From contig NZ_KB892005.1 in assembly GCF_000373645.1 (NCBI RefSeq), forward strand, positions 62,774 through 126,773: DNA of 64,000 nt. The letters are read 5' to 3'. Each line of letters starts with the position of its first letter. The first letter of the stretch is position 1. Of this stretch, positions 44,445 through 54,436 are shown piece after piece. Made by a program: the position numbers and the translations under genes. The notes under the pieces are model-generated. The model searched no databases and was not told where the DNA came from. It saw nothing but the letters and a program-made list of their open reading frames with translations. Source of the DNA: Streptomyces sp. ATexAB-D23. Its GTDB lineage: Bacteria; Actinomycetota; Actinomycetes; Streptomycetales; Streptomycetaceae.

Positions 44445-47294
44445 TTGTCCCCGACCAGCGAGACCGCACAGGGCGGCCGCCGACTCGTCATCGTCGAGTC
44501 GCCTGCCAAGGCGAAGACGATCAAGGGCTATCTCGGCCCCGGATACGTCGTCGAGGCGAGCGTCGGGCACATCCGCGACCTCCCGAACGGCGCCGCCGAG
44601 GTACCGGACGAGTACACCGGCGAGGTGCGCCGGCTCGGCGTGGACGTCGAGCACGACTTCCAGCCGATCTACGTCGTCAACGCCGACAAGAAGGCCCAGG
44701 TCAGGAAGCTGAAGCAGCTGCTGGCCGAGTCCGACGAACTCTTCCTCGCCACCGATGAGGACCGCGAGGGCGAAGCCATCGCGTGGCACCTCCAGGAAGT
44801 GCTCAAGCCCAAGGTCCCGGTCCACCGGATGGTCTTCCACGAGATCACCAAGGACGCGATCCGGGCCGCCGTCGCCAACCCGCGCGAGCTGAACCAGCGC
44901 ATGGTCGACGCCCAGGAGACCCGCCGCATCCTCGACCGCCTCTACGGCTACGAGGTCTCGCCGGTTCTGTGGAAGAAGGTCATGCCGCGGCTGTCGGCCG
45001 GCCGCGTCCAGTCCGTCGCCACCCGCCTCGTCGTCGAGCGGGAGCGCGAGCGCATCGCCTTCCGCTCCGCCGAGTACTGGGACCTGACCGGCACCTTCGC
45101 CACCGGGCGGACCGGTGACGCCTCCGACCCCTCGACGCTCACCGCCCGCCTCAGTGCGGTCGACGGGCGCCGCATCGCGCAGGGCCGTGACTTCGGTCCG
45201 GACGGGCAGCTCAAGTCCGCCTCGGGCCAGACGCTGCACCTGGACGAGGCGAACGCCCGCGCGCTGGCCGCCGCGCTCGCCGATTCCGCGTTCGCCGTGC
45301 GGTCCGTCGAGTCGAAGCCGTACCGCCGTTCCCCGTACGCCCCCTTCCGTACGACGACCCTCCAGCAGGAGGCGAGCCGGAAGCTGGGCTTCGGGGCGAA
45401 GGCCACCATGCAGGTCGCGCAGAAGCTGTACGAGAACGGCTTCATCACTTATATGCGTACCGACTCCACGACCCTGTCGGACACCGCGATCTCCGCGGCC
45501 CGAGCCCAGGTGACGCAGCTGTACGGGGCGAACTACCTGCCCGACAAGCCGCGCACGTACGCCGGCAAGGTCAAGAACGCGCAGGAGGCGCACGAGGCGA
45601 TCCGCCCCTCCGGCGACCGCTTCCGTACCCCGGCCGAGACCGGTCTCACCGGCGACCAGTTCCGGCTCTACGAACTGATCTGGAAGCGGACCGTCGCCTC
45701 CCAGATGAAGGACGCGGTCGGCAACTCCGTCACCGTCAAGATCGGCGGCCGGGCGAGCGACGGCCGGGACGCCGAGTTCTCCGCGTCCGGCAAGACGATC
45801 ACGTTCCACGGCTTCATGAAGGCGTACGTCGAGGGCGCCGACGACCCGAACGCCGAGCTGGACGACCGCGAGCGGCGGCTGCCGCAGGTCGCCGAGGGCG
45901 ACGCGCTGTCCGCCGACGAGATCTCGGTCGACGGCCACGCGACCAAGCCGCCGGCCCGTTACACCGAGGCCTCGCTGGTCAAGGAGCTGGAAGAGCGCGA
46001 GATCGGCCGCCCGTCGACGTACGCCTCGATCATCGGGACGATCCTCGACCGCGGCTACGTGTTCAAGAAGGGCACGGCCCTCGTGCCGTCGTTCCTCTCG
46101 TTCGCCGTGGTCAACCTGCTGGAGAAGCACTTCGGCCGGCTCGTGGACTACGATTTCACGGCCCGCATGGAGGACGACCTCGACCGCATCGCACGGGGTG
46201 AGGCCCAGTCCGTGCCGTGGCTGAAGCGGTTCTACTTCGGTGCGCAGGAGGGGGACGAATCGGCCGGTGCCGGAGCGGCTTCCGACGCGGGCAACGGCGA
46301 CGGCGACCACCTCGGCGGGCTCAAGGAGCTCGTCACCGACCTCGGTGCGATCGACGCCCGGGAGATCTCCTCGTTCCCCGTCGGCAACGACATCAAGCTT
46401 CGCGTCGGGCGTTACGGCCCGTACATCGAGCGGGGCGAGAAGGACGCCGAGGGCCACCAGCGCGCGGACGTCCCCGAGGACCTGGCCCCCGACGAGCTGT
46501 CCGTCGAGTACGCGGAGGAGCTGCTGGCCAAGCCGAGCGGCGACTTCGAACTCGGCGCGGACCCGGTGAGCGGGAACCAGATCATCGCCAAGGACGGGCG
46601 CTACGGGCCGTACGTCACCGAGGTGCTGCCCGAGGGCACGCCGAAGACCGGCAAGAACGCGGTGAAGCCGCGGACGGCGTCGTTGTTCAAGTCGATGTCG
46701 CTGGACACGGTGACGTTGGCCGACGCGCTCAAGCTGATGTCGCTGCCGCGGGTGGTCGGCGAGGACGCCGAAGGTGTCGAGATCACCGCGCAGAACGGCC
46801 GCTACGGCCCGTACCTGAAGAAGGGCACGGACTCGCGGTCGCTCACCTCCGAGGACCAGCTCTTCGACATCACGCTCGAAGAGGCGCTCGCGATCTACGC
46901 GCAGCCGAAGCAGCGGGGCCGGGCCGCGGCCAAGCCGCCGCTGAAGGAGCTGGGCACCGACCCGGTGAGCGGGGCGCCGGTCGTCGTGAAGGACGGCCGT
47001 TTCGGGGCGTACGTCACCGATGGGGAGACGAACGCGACGCTGCGCACCGGTGACAGCGTCGAGGACATCACCCCTGAGCGGGGCTACGAGCTCCTCGCCG
47101 AGAAGCGGGCCAAGGGGCCGGCGAAGAAGAAGACAGCGAAGAAGGCCGCGGCCAAGAAGGCGCCTGCGAAGAAGGCCGCGGGGGCTGCGAAGAAGACCGC
47201 GGCGAAGAAGACGACGGCGAAGTCCGCGGTGAAGAAGGCGGCCGTGAAGAAGACGGCTGGGGCTGTGAAGAAGGGTGCGGCTTCGGAGGACTGA
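44445..47294 (+). CDS. topA: DNA topoisomerase I
   Basis: 949 residues. The N-terminal TOPRIM domain has IVESPAKAKTI and LATDEDREGEAIAW. The catalytic Tyr lies in GFITYMRTDST near 345. Four C-terminal repeats end in GRYGPY or GRFGAY variants (positions near 46410, 46600, 46800 and 47000) instead of zinc ribbons. A final 60-residue Lys/Ala tail, made of KKTA and AKKA repeats, is typical of actinomycete TopA and gives high processivity. It relaxes negative supercoils. The TTG at 44445 is used because GGAGAG precedes it and the protein then starts SPTSET as in other Streptomyces; a 12-residue longer start at 44409 exists. Confidence 0.95.
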   Translation: MSPTSETAQGGRRLVIVESPAKAKTIKGYLGPGYVVEASVGHIRDLPNGAAEVPDEYTGEVRRLGVDVEHDFQPIYVVNADKKAQVRKLKQLLAESDELFLATDEDREGEAIAWHLQEVLKPKVPVHRMVFHEITKDAIRAAVANPRELNQRMVDAQETRRILDRLYGYEVSPVLWKKVMPRLSAGRVQSVATRLVVERERERIAFRSAEYWDLTGTFATGRTGDASDPSTLTARLSAVDGRRIAQGRDFGPDGQLKSASGQTLHLDEANARALAAALADSAFAVRSVESKPYRRSPYAPFRTTTLQQEASRKLGFGAKATMQVAQKLYENGFITYMRTDSTTLSDTAISAARAQVTQLYGANYLPDKPRTYAGKVKNAQEAHEAIRPSGDRFRTPAETGLTGDQFRLYELIWKRTVASQMKDAVGNSVTVKIGGRASDGRDAEFSASGKTITFHGFMKAYVEGADDPNAELDDRERRLPQVAEGDALSADEISVDGHATKPPARYTEASLVKELEEREIGRPSTYASIIGTILDRGYVFKKGTALVPSFLSFAVVNLLEKHFGRLVDYDFTARMEDDLDRIARGEAQSVPWLKRFYFGAQEGDESAGAGAASDAGNGDGDHLGGLKELVTDLGAIDAREISSFPVGNDIKLRVGRYGPYIERGEKDAEGHQRADVPEDLAPDELSVEYAEELLAKPSGDFELGADPVSGNQIIAKDGRYGPYVTEVLPEGTPKTGKNAVKPRTASLFKSMSLDTVTLADALKLMSLPRVVGEDAEGVEITAQNGRYGPYLKKGTDSRSLTSEDQLFDITLEEALAIYAQPKQRGRAAAKPPLKELGTDPVSGAPVVVKDGRFGAYVTDGETNATLRTGDSVEDITPERGYELLAEKRAKGPAKKKTAKKAAAKKAPAKKAAGAAKKTAAKKTTAKSAVKKAAVKKTAGAVKKGAASED

Positions 47295-47403
47295 GGTCGC
47301 GGGGGCCTTCGGTGGGTGGGGCGGTTGGGGGTGCGTGTCCGCTGGGTGCGGCGTCGGGGGTGGGCGCCTGCGGCGGGCTTCCCCTCCCCGCCCCTTCCCG
47401 AAA

Positions 47404-47528
47404 CCGGGGCTCTGCCCCGGGGCCCGTGCGGGGCTTTGCCCCGGACCCCGCGCCTCAAACGCCGGCGGGGCTGGGGGTGCGCGGGGTTCTGTCCCGGGCC
47501 CCGTGCTTCAAACGCCGGCGGGGCTGGG
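47404..47528. repeat. Streptomyces-type intergenic repeat with hairpins
   Basis: The 425-bp gap after topA contains CTCAAACGCCGGCGGGGCTG at about 47454 and a second copy (CTTCAAACGCCGG) at about 47507, linked by GGGGC/GCCCC hairpins (first at 47404-47420). This combination recurs widely in Streptomyces intergenic DNA, usually past gene ends. It could terminate topA. Confidence 0.75.
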
Positions 47529-47719
47529 ATGGCCGGCCGGAGTGGCCGGAGTGGCTGGCGGCGCGGTTGGTGGGGTTGGAGCGGCGGGGGCTGGAGGGTG
47601 AGGCTCTGCCCGGGGGGCCAGGTGGCAAACGTCGGTGGGGGCTCGGGTTCCGGGGGTGTTGCGGGCGTATGTTCGGATGCGGGACGCGAGCGGGGGGAGC
47701 GTCCCGATAGGCTGGGCGG

Positions 47720-50700
47720 ATGACGCGAGCCGAGCAGCCTACGGTCGTGAGCCCCACCTCCGACACACTTGCCGCAGACTCACGCGAGCGCGCCGTACGA
47801 GCCTTGTTGCGTGTTCCCCCGCTGAAGCGGTTGTGGAGCGCCCAGCTCGTCGGCAGTACCGGCGATGCACTCGCCCTTCTCGTGCTGGTGTTGCTGTCGC
47901 TGCAAGCGGCGGTCCTTGAGGGCTCATTCGGGTCCGGATACCGCGGGGCGGCCTTCGCCGTCGCCGCCGTGTTCGGGGCCCGGATTATTTCCACCTTGCT
48001 CTTCGGAGCCGTACTTCTGGGGCCTTTGACGTCCCTGACCGCACCCGGCGGGCCGCTCGACCGGCGATGGCTGATGATCGGGGCCGACGGGCTGCGGCTC
48101 GCGCTGCTGGTCGTCGCGCCCCTGTGGATCGACTGGACGCCCGCCAACGCGCTCACGATGATCCTGGTCACCGTCTTCGTGACGGGGGCCGCCGAACGCC
48201 TGTGGACGATCGCCAAGGAGAGCGCGGCCCCCGCGCTGCTGCCCGCCCCGCCGATCGAGGGTGCCGCCGTGCGCCCGCTGCCGGACCACCTCGGCGCACT
48301 GCGCCGGCTCTCCCTGCGTACGGACTTCGCGGCCATTCCCCTGGCCGCGGCCGTTCTGCTGGTCGCCACGGTCATCGGCAATCTGCTGGGCTCAGGGCTC
48401 GACTGGTTCTCCTTCCACCAGGCGGCCCTCGGCTCGTACGTCGCTGCCGGTCTGTTCTCCGCCTCCATCTCCACCCTGTACTTCCTGGAACTGCCCGGTA
48501 GGCAGACGCCCCGCCCGCGCTCGCCGCTGGAGGGATTGCGGCGGCCCGCCGCGGGGAACGGCCCGGACAAGGGCCGTACCGGAGCCATTCCGCTGATCGT
48601 CGCCACCTGCGCGGCCGTCGCCGGAGTCATCGCCGCAGCGGCCGCGGTCGCCGTGCTGCACGCCACCGATCTCGGCGGCGGTCCCGTCACCCTGGCCCTG
48701 CTGATCCTCGCCCTGACCGGCGGTACCGGAGTCGGTATCCGTACCGCGCAGAAGGTGCTGCCGACCCTGTCGCGGCGGCGGCTGCTCTCACTGGCCACCG
48801 CCGTCACGGGCATCGCCCTCCTGGCGATGGGCCTGGTGCCCGACACCGCGACCGTCGTCCTGCTCGCCGTACTCGCCGGGTACGCGGCGGGCGTCGCCGC
48901 GAACACCGGTCATGTCCTCGTCGACCAGGAGACCGAGGAGACCCGCCGTACCAGGACCGCCGAACACCTCCAGGCCGTCGTCCGCGTCCTGATAGCACTC
49001 GGTGCGGTCGGCGGCCCCCTGGTGGCCGCGGCCATCGGCACCCACCGGCTGACCGTGGGCGACTTCGTCTTCGCCCACGGCGGCGCGGCGTTCACGCTGA
49101 TGCTGGTCGGCGCCCTGCTGCTGCCGGTCGCCGCGATCGTCCTCGCCAAGACCGACGACCGCTCCGGCGTACCGCTGCGGCGTGACCTGCGCGAGGCACT
49201 GCGCGGCGGCGACCCGGCGGTCGCACCCGCCGCGACCGGCTTCTTCCTCGCCCTGGAGGGCGGCGACGGAGCGGGCAAGTCCACCCAGGTCGAGGCGCTC
49301 GCCGAGTGGATCCGGGCCAAGGGCCACGAGGTCGTCGTCACCCGTGAGCCGGGCGCGACCCCCATCGGCAAGCGGCTGCGCTCCATCCTGCTCGACGTGT
49401 CGTCGGCCGGGCTCTCCAACCGGGCCGAGGCCCTGCTGTACGCCGCCGACCGCGCCGAGCACGTCGACTCGGTCGTCCGCCCGGCTCTGGAGCGCGGCGC
49501 GATCGTCATCTCCGACCGCTACATCGACTCGTCCGTCGCCTACCAGGGCGCGGGCCGCGATCTGGCGCCGACCGAGATCGCCCGGATCTCGCGCTGGGCC
49601 ACGGGCGGACTCGTCCCGCACCTGACGGTGCTCCTGGACGTCGCCCCGGAGACCGCCAGGGAGCGGTTCACCGAGGCACCCGACCGGCTGGAGTCCGAGC
49701 CGCCCGAGTTCCACGCCCGCGTGCGCTCCGGCTTCCTGACCCTGGCCGCCGCCGACCCGACGCGCTACCTCGTGGTGGACGCCGGCCAGGACCCCGAGTC
49801 GGTCACCACCGTCGTACGCCACCGGCTCGACCAGTTGCTGCCGCTCTCCGAGGCCGAGATCAAGGCCCGTGAGGAGGCCCGCAAGGCCGCCGAGGAGGAG
49901 GCCAGGCGCCGCGCCGAGGAGGAGGCCGCGCGCAAGGCGGAGGAGGAGCGCCTGGAGCGCGAACGGCAGGAGCAGCTCGCCAAGCTCCGTGCCGAGGAGG
50001 AGGAGCGCAAGCGCCGCGAGGAGGAGGAAGCGCGCCGCCGGGAGGCCGAACGCCAGGCGGAGGAGGCCCGGCAGCGTGCGGAGGAAGCCCGCCGGGTCGC
50101 CGAGGAGGAAGCCCGGCAGCGTGCCGAGGAGGCCCGCCGGGTCGCCGAGGAGGAGCGGGCCCGCCGCGAGGCCGAGGAAGCCGCCTACGAGGCCGAACAG
50201 GCCCGGCTGCGCCGCCAGGCGGAGGAAGACGCCCGGCTGCGGGCGGAGGCCGAGGCCAAGCGGCTGGAGAAGCAGCGCAAGGCCGAGGAGGCCCTGCTGC
50301 GTGCCGAAGCCGCACGCCGGCAGGCGGAAGCGGAGGCGGAGGCCGCTGCGGAGCGGGCTCGTGTCCAGGCCGCTCAGGAGGCGGAGGCGGCCCGGCTGCG
50401 GCAGGAGGCCGATGAGCGGAACTCCCGGGACTCCTCGCCGTCCGGGCCCGACAACGAGCTGACGGTGCCCACCCCGATCGTCAACCCGAACGAGGTCACC
50501 CAGCCGGTGGCCTCTCCGGTGGACCGGCCGTCCGACGAGGCCGAGACGACGATGCTTCCGAAGTTCTCGGACGCGCCCGAGGCTCCCGGTTCCGCCGACG
50601 AGACGACGGTGCTCCCGGCGGTGCGGGACGCGGGCGAGGACTCCGGACCGGGTACGGGCCGGGGCTCCGGCCGCGGCGGCGCACGGGCGTCCGACCCCGC

Positions 50701-50986
50701 CGACCGGGTACCGCGCGGCATCTTCCGGGACGAGCGCCCGGCCGGCCCCGCGGAGGGCGAGAACGAGCGCACCCGCGAGCTGCCGCAGATCACCGACCCG
50801 CATGCGGAACCGCGGCAGGCCGAGGACCAGCAGCCCCGTTCCCGCCGGACCCGGCGCCCCCGCCCCGACTGGGCGGAGGAGACCCCGCTGGACGACCTGC
50901 CCAGCCTGGCCGACGAACTGCTGGGCGGTCATGACGACGAGGGCCCGGAGCCCTCGGGCGGCCGGGGACGACGGCCGCGGCGCTGA
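47720..50986 (+). CDS. tmk: Membrane-domain/thymidylate kinase/coiled-coil fusion
   Basis: 1088 residues. Residues about 30-500 form an MFS-like membrane domain with around 12 helices and no transport signature. Residues about 507-712 are thymidylate kinase: ALEGGDGAGKST, the substrate motif TREPG, and SDRYIDSSVAYQG. Residues about 715-905 are an unbroken Glu/Ala/Arg heptad coiled coil. The rest is disordered and acidic. It should phosphorylate dTMP to dTDP. No separate tmk is seen in the window, and holB follows, the order found with ordinary tmk genes. A membrane-bound kinase with a long coil is unusual outside Streptomyces. Confidence 0.93.
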   Translation: MTRAEQPTVVSPTSDTLAADSRERAVRALLRVPPLKRLWSAQLVGSTGDALALLVLVLLSLQAAVLEGSFGSGYRGAAFAVAAVFGARIISTLLFGAVLLGPLTSLTAPGGPLDRRWLMIGADGLRLALLVVAPLWIDWTPANALTMILVTVFVTGAAERLWTIAKESAAPALLPAPPIEGAAVRPLPDHLGALRRLSLRTDFAAIPLAAAVLLVATVIGNLLGSGLDWFSFHQAALGSYVAAGLFSASISTLYFLELPGRQTPRPRSPLEGLRRPAAGNGPDKGRTGAIPLIVATCAAVAGVIAAAAAVAVLHATDLGGGPVTLALLILALTGGTGVGIRTAQKVLPTLSRRRLLSLATAVTGIALLAMGLVPDTATVVLLAVLAGYAAGVAANTGHVLVDQETEETRRTRTAEHLQAVVRVLIALGAVGGPLVAAAIGTHRLTVGDFVFAHGGAAFTLMLVGALLLPVAAIVLAKTDDRSGVPLRRDLREALRGGDPAVAPAATGFFLALEGGDGAGKSTQVEALAEWIRAKGHEVVVTREPGATPIGKRLRSILLDVSSAGLSNRAEALLYAADRAEHVDSVVRPALERGAIVISDRYIDSSVAYQGAGRDLAPTEIARISRWATGGLVPHLTVLLDVAPETARERFTEAPDRLESEPPEFHARVRSGFLTLAAADPTRYLVVDAGQDPESVTTVVRHRLDQLLPLSEAEIKAREEARKAAEEEARRRAEEEAARKAEEERLERERQEQLAKLRAEEEERKRREEEEARRREAERQAEEARQRAEEARRVAEEEARQRAEEARRVAEEERARREAEEAAYEAEQARLRRQAEEDARLRAEAEAKRLEKQRKAEEALLRAEAARRQAEAEAEAAAERARVQAAQEAEAARLRQEADERNSRDSSPSGPDNELTVPTPIVNPNEVTQPVASPVDRPSDEAETTMLPKFSDAPEAPGSADETTVLPAVRDAGEDSGPGTGRGSGRGGARASDPADRVPRGIFRDERPAGPAEGENERTRELPQITDPHAEPRQAEDQQPRSRRTRRPRPDWAEETPLDDLPSLADELLGGHDDEGPEPSGGRGRRPRR

Positions 50987-51000
50987 GCGGTTGAGTCGTT

Positions 51001-51260
51001 GAGCTACGAGCTACGAGCTACGAGCTACTGAGCCACTGAGCCACTGCCACTGAGCTATTGACCGTTGAGCGGCTGGGTCGCTGACCGAAGTCCGGGGTCG
51101 GGAGTCCGGAGTCCGGAGTCCGGTACGGCTGTGGTGCTGGATCCGGGAGTCCGGGTACGGCCCCGAGTCCGGGTACGGCCCCGAGTCCGGGTACGGGTTC
51201 GGCTACAGGCTTGGGTTCAGGTTCACGTTCGGGCTCGGGCTCGGGTTCAGATTTCGGGAT
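51001..51260. repeat. Cluster of short tandem repeats
   Basis: In the 469-bp gap before holB, GAGCTAC is repeated four times (51001-51028). TGAGCCAC copies follow, then GTCCGGA-type units near 51100. Three 18-bp units beginning GAGTCCGGGTACGG start at 51147, 51165 and 51183, and GGGTTC/GGGCTC variants follow. No frame is convincing. The remainder of the gap carries only the holB leader. Confidence 0.88.
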
Positions 51261-51455
51261 GCCGGATGCGCCGGTGGTTCCGCCCCGCGAACGGGGGTGG
51301 GGCCACCGGCGTCCGCCTTTTCGGGCCCGTCCCCGCACGCGTTGTCAGACCCGTCCTCCACAATGGAAGCCGGATCGACGAGAGCCATACGTGGTCGCGC
51401 CGCCGCTGCCCCACGGGCGGTGGCGCGCCCGCAGATATCTGAAGGGCGGTGCCCC

Positions 51456-52661
51456 ATGTCCGTATGGGACGACCTGGTCGGCCAGGACCGGGTGCAGGAA
51501 CAGCTGGGCGCCGCCGCCCGGGATGCCGACACGCTGGTCACCGCCGACGCCGCGGGGGAGACGGTGGAGACCGGCTCGAAGATGACGCACGCCTGGCTGT
51601 TCACCGGCCCGCCGGGCTCCGGGCGTTCCACCGCCGCCCGCGCCTTCGCCGCCGCCCTCCAGTGCACCAGCCCGGACCGCGCCCTGGGCGGGGCGCCCGG
51701 CTGCGGCTTCTGCGACGGCTGCCACACCGCCCTCATCGGTACGCACGCCGATGTCGACGTGATCCGTACCGACCTGCTCTCCATCGGTGTGAAGGAGACC
51801 CGTGAGCTGGTGCGCCGCGCCCAGCTCTCGCCGGCCGTCGGGCGCTGGCAGGTCATCGTCCTGGAGGACGCCGACCGCCTCACCGAGGGCGCGGGCAACG
51901 TCCTCCTGAAGGCGGTCGAGGAACCCGCGCCGCGCACGGTGTGGCTGCTGTGCGCGCCCTCGCTGGAGGATGTGCTGCCGACGATCCGCTCCCGGTGCCG
52001 CCACCTCACGCTGCGTACGCCGCCGGTCGACGCGGTCGCCGATGTCCTGATCCGGCGGGACGGCATCGATCCGGAGCGGGCCGAGGCCGCCGCCCGCGCC
52101 ACGCAGGGGCACATCGGCAGGGCGCGCCGCCTCGCCACCGACGAACGGGCCAGGGCGCGCCGGGCCGCCGTGCTGAAGCTTCCGCTGCGTGTCGAGGACA
52201 TCGGGGGCTGCCTCAAGGCGGCGCAGGAGCTCATCGACACGGCGACCGACGATGCGAAGCAGGCGTCCGAGGAGACCGATGCGAAGGAGACGGAGGACAT
52301 GAAGGCGGCGCTGGGCGCCGTCGCGGGTGGCCGCATGCCGCGCGGTACGGCGGGGGTGATGAAGGAGCTGGAGGACAAGCAGAAGCGCCGCAAGACCCGT
52401 ACCCAGCGCGACAGTCTCGATCTGGCGCTCACCGAGCTGACCGGCTTCTACCGTGACGTGCTCGCCCTGCAGTTCGGCTCGCGGATCGCCATAGCCAACG
52501 CCGACGCCCAGGACTCCCTGGACCGGGTCGCCCGCTCGTCCACGCCCGAGCGCACGCTGCGCCGGATCGAGGCGGTGTCCGCCTGCCGCCGGGCCCTGGA
52601 CCGCAATGTGGCACCGCTGCTGGCGGTGGAGGCGATGACGATGGCCCTGCGCGCGGGCTGA
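51456..52661 (+). CDS. holB: DNA polymerase III delta' subunit
   Basis: 401 residues. The clamp-loader AAA+ core has FTGPPGSGRST near 50, a zinc module C-x8-C-x2-C (GCGFCDGCH), and the sensor motif LLKAVEEP. As in other delta' proteins the Walker A is degenerate (SGRST instead of GKT), so it should not hydrolyse ATP. A charged Lys/Glu insertion (about 270-320) is extra. AAGGG is 9 nt before the ATG. It follows tmk, matching the widespread tmk-holB order. Confidence 0.93.
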   Translation: MSVWDDLVGQDRVQEQLGAAARDADTLVTADAAGETVETGSKMTHAWLFTGPPGSGRSTAARAFAAALQCTSPDRALGGAPGCGFCDGCHTALIGTHADVDVIRTDLLSIGVKETRELVRRAQLSPAVGRWQVIVLEDADRLTEGAGNVLLKAVEEPAPRTVWLLCAPSLEDVLPTIRSRCRHLTLRTPPVDAVADVLIRRDGIDPERAEAAARATQGHIGRARRLATDERARARRAAVLKLPLRVEDIGGCLKAAQELIDTATDDAKQASEETDAKETEDMKAALGAVAGGRMPRGTAGVMKELEDKQKRRKTRTQRDSLDLALTELTGFYRDVLALQFGSRIAIANADAQDSLDRVARSSTPERTLRRIEAVSACRRALDRNVAPLLAVEAMTMALRAG

Positions 52662-52768
52662 GGCAGGGACGGAGCGGGGGGCCACTCCACTCCCGTCCGA
52701 TCTGCCGTCGAATCACCCGAAAGAGCGTGGAATCGGGCGGACGGCGGAGCGGCGGCTACGCTCCGGGC

Positions 52769-54319
52769 ATGCACACCAGGCGCCCGTTCCGCACTCTCGC
52801 CCTCGCGCTCGGCACTGCCGGCCTGCTCATCTCCGGGTGCAGTAGTGGAAGCTCGTCATCAGGTGCCTCGTCCCCCGCGCAGGCGGCCTCCGTCTCCCCC
52901 TCGCCCGTGCCGGCGGCCCTGAAGTCGTACTACGCCCAGCACCTCAGCTGGCGGGACTGCGGGGTGAGCGGATTCCAGTGCACGACGATGAAGGCGCCGC
53001 TCGACTACGCGAAGCCGGACGGCGGGGAGATCAAGCTGGCCGTCTCGCGGAAGAAGGCGACCGGCCCCGGCAAGCGGATCGGCTCACTCCTGGTGAACCC
53101 GGGCGGCCCCGGCGGATCGGCCATCGGCTATCTCCAGGGCTATGCGGCGATCGGCTATCCCGCCCAGGTGCGCGCCCGCTACGACATGGTGGCCATCGAC
53201 CCGCGCGGCGTGGCGCGCAGCGAGCCCGTCGAATGCCTGACCGGTCCGCAGATGGACGCCTATACGCAGGTCGACCAGACACCGGACGACGACGCCGAGG
53301 TCACAAAGTTGAGCGGGGCCTTCAAGAAGTTCGCCACGGGTTGCGAGAAGCGTTCCGGTGAGGTCCTGCCGCACGTCTCGACGGAGGAGACGGCCCGGGA
53401 CATGGACATGCTGCGCGCCCTGCTCGGGGACGAGCACCTGAACTACGTCGGGGCGTCGTACGGGACGTTCCTGGGCGCGACGTACGCGGAGCTGTTCCCC
53501 GGCCGGACCGGCCGCCTGGTCCTCGACGGGGCGATGGACCCCTCGCTCTCGTCCATCGAGCTGAACCGGGACCAGACGGCGGGGTTCGAGACGGCGTTCC
53601 AGTCCTTCGCGCAGGACTGCGTGCGGAAGTCGGACTGCCCGCTCGGCACCACGTCCGCCGACGAAGCGGCGACCCGGCTGAAGAAGCTGTTCACGGAGCT
53701 GGACGCCAAGCCGATCCCCACGGGTGAGTCCCGCGACCTCGGTGAGTCCCTCGCTACCACGGGCGTCATCGCAGCCATGTACGACGAGTCGGCCTGGCCC
53801 CAGCTCCGCGAGGCCCTGACCGCGGCCGACGCGGGCGACGGCTCCGGCCTGCTCGCCCTGGCGGACAGCTACTACGAACGCGAGCCGAGCGGTGAGTACG
53901 CCAACCTGATGTACGCCAACGCCGCGGTGAACTGCCTCGACCTCCCGCCCGCCTTCGCCACCCCCCAGGACGTCACCAAGGCCCTCCCCTCCTTCGAGGA
54001 GGCCTCCCCGGTCTTCGGCGAGGGCTTCGCCTGGGCGGCCCTGAACTGCGCCTACTGGCCCGTCCCCGCCACCGGCACCGCCCACCGCATCGAGGCCGAG
54101 GGCGCCGCCCCCATCGTCGTGGTCGGCACCACCCGCGACCCGGCGACCCCGTACCACTGGGCCGAGTCCCTGGCCGACCAGCTCTCCTCCGGCACCCTCC
54201 TCACCTACGAGGGCGACGGCCACACCGCGTACGGCCGGGGCAGCGACTGCATCGACACGGCCATCAACACGTACCTCCTGGAGGGCACCCCGCCGCCGGC
54301 CGGCAAGAAGTGCTCCTGA
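52769..54319 (+). CDS. Secreted tripeptidyl-aminopeptidase-like hydrolase
   Basis: 516 residues. The signal ends in LLISGC, so it is a lipoprotein. The alpha/beta fold has NPGGPGGSA (oxyanion loop) near 110, the nucleophile GASYGTFLG near 230, the acid in GTTRDPATPY near 455 and His in GDGHTAYG near 490. A C-terminal TAP-like domain with four Cys is present. It should remove tripeptides or proline-containing N-termini from external peptides, as Streptomyces S33 peptidases do. The gene stands alone before the tRNA. Confidence 0.92.
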   Translation: MHTRRPFRTLALALGTAGLLISGCSSGSSSSGASSPAQAASVSPSPVPAALKSYYAQHLSWRDCGVSGFQCTTMKAPLDYAKPDGGEIKLAVSRKKATGPGKRIGSLLVNPGGPGGSAIGYLQGYAAIGYPAQVRARYDMVAIDPRGVARSEPVECLTGPQMDAYTQVDQTPDDDAEVTKLSGAFKKFATGCEKRSGEVLPHVSTEETARDMDMLRALLGDEHLNYVGASYGTFLGATYAELFPGRTGRLVLDGAMDPSLSSIELNRDQTAGFETAFQSFAQDCVRKSDCPLGTTSADEAATRLKKLFTELDAKPIPTGESRDLGESLATTGVIAAMYDESAWPQLREALTAADAGDGSGLLALADSYYEREPSGEYANLMYANAAVNCLDLPPAFATPQDVTKALPSFEEASPVFGEGFAWAALNCAYWPVPATGTAHRIEAEGAAPIVVVGTTRDPATPYHWAESLADQLSSGTLLTYEGDGHTAYGRGSDCIDTAINTYLLEGTPPPAGKKCS

Positions 54320-54436
54320 CCCCCATCGGGCCCCTGACCTGCGCCTACGCCACCGCTGAGGGCTGGTGCGGAGCACCCCGGGAAACTGTGTAGACTTGGC
54401 TCCGCTGCTGATCGCATCATGGTGCGAACAGGGCGC

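Noticed and set aside
43596..46457. 953-codon minus-strand frame
   Set aside because: Antisense to topA and the permease relic; no domain recognisable.
48788..50932. 714-codon minus-strand frame
   Set aside because: Antisense to the kinase fusion; Leu/Gly/Arg composition is a codon artefact of the coiled coil.
51018..51338. 106-codon minus-strand frame with PEPE repeats
   Set aside because: It translates DNA tandem repeats, with no ribosome site.
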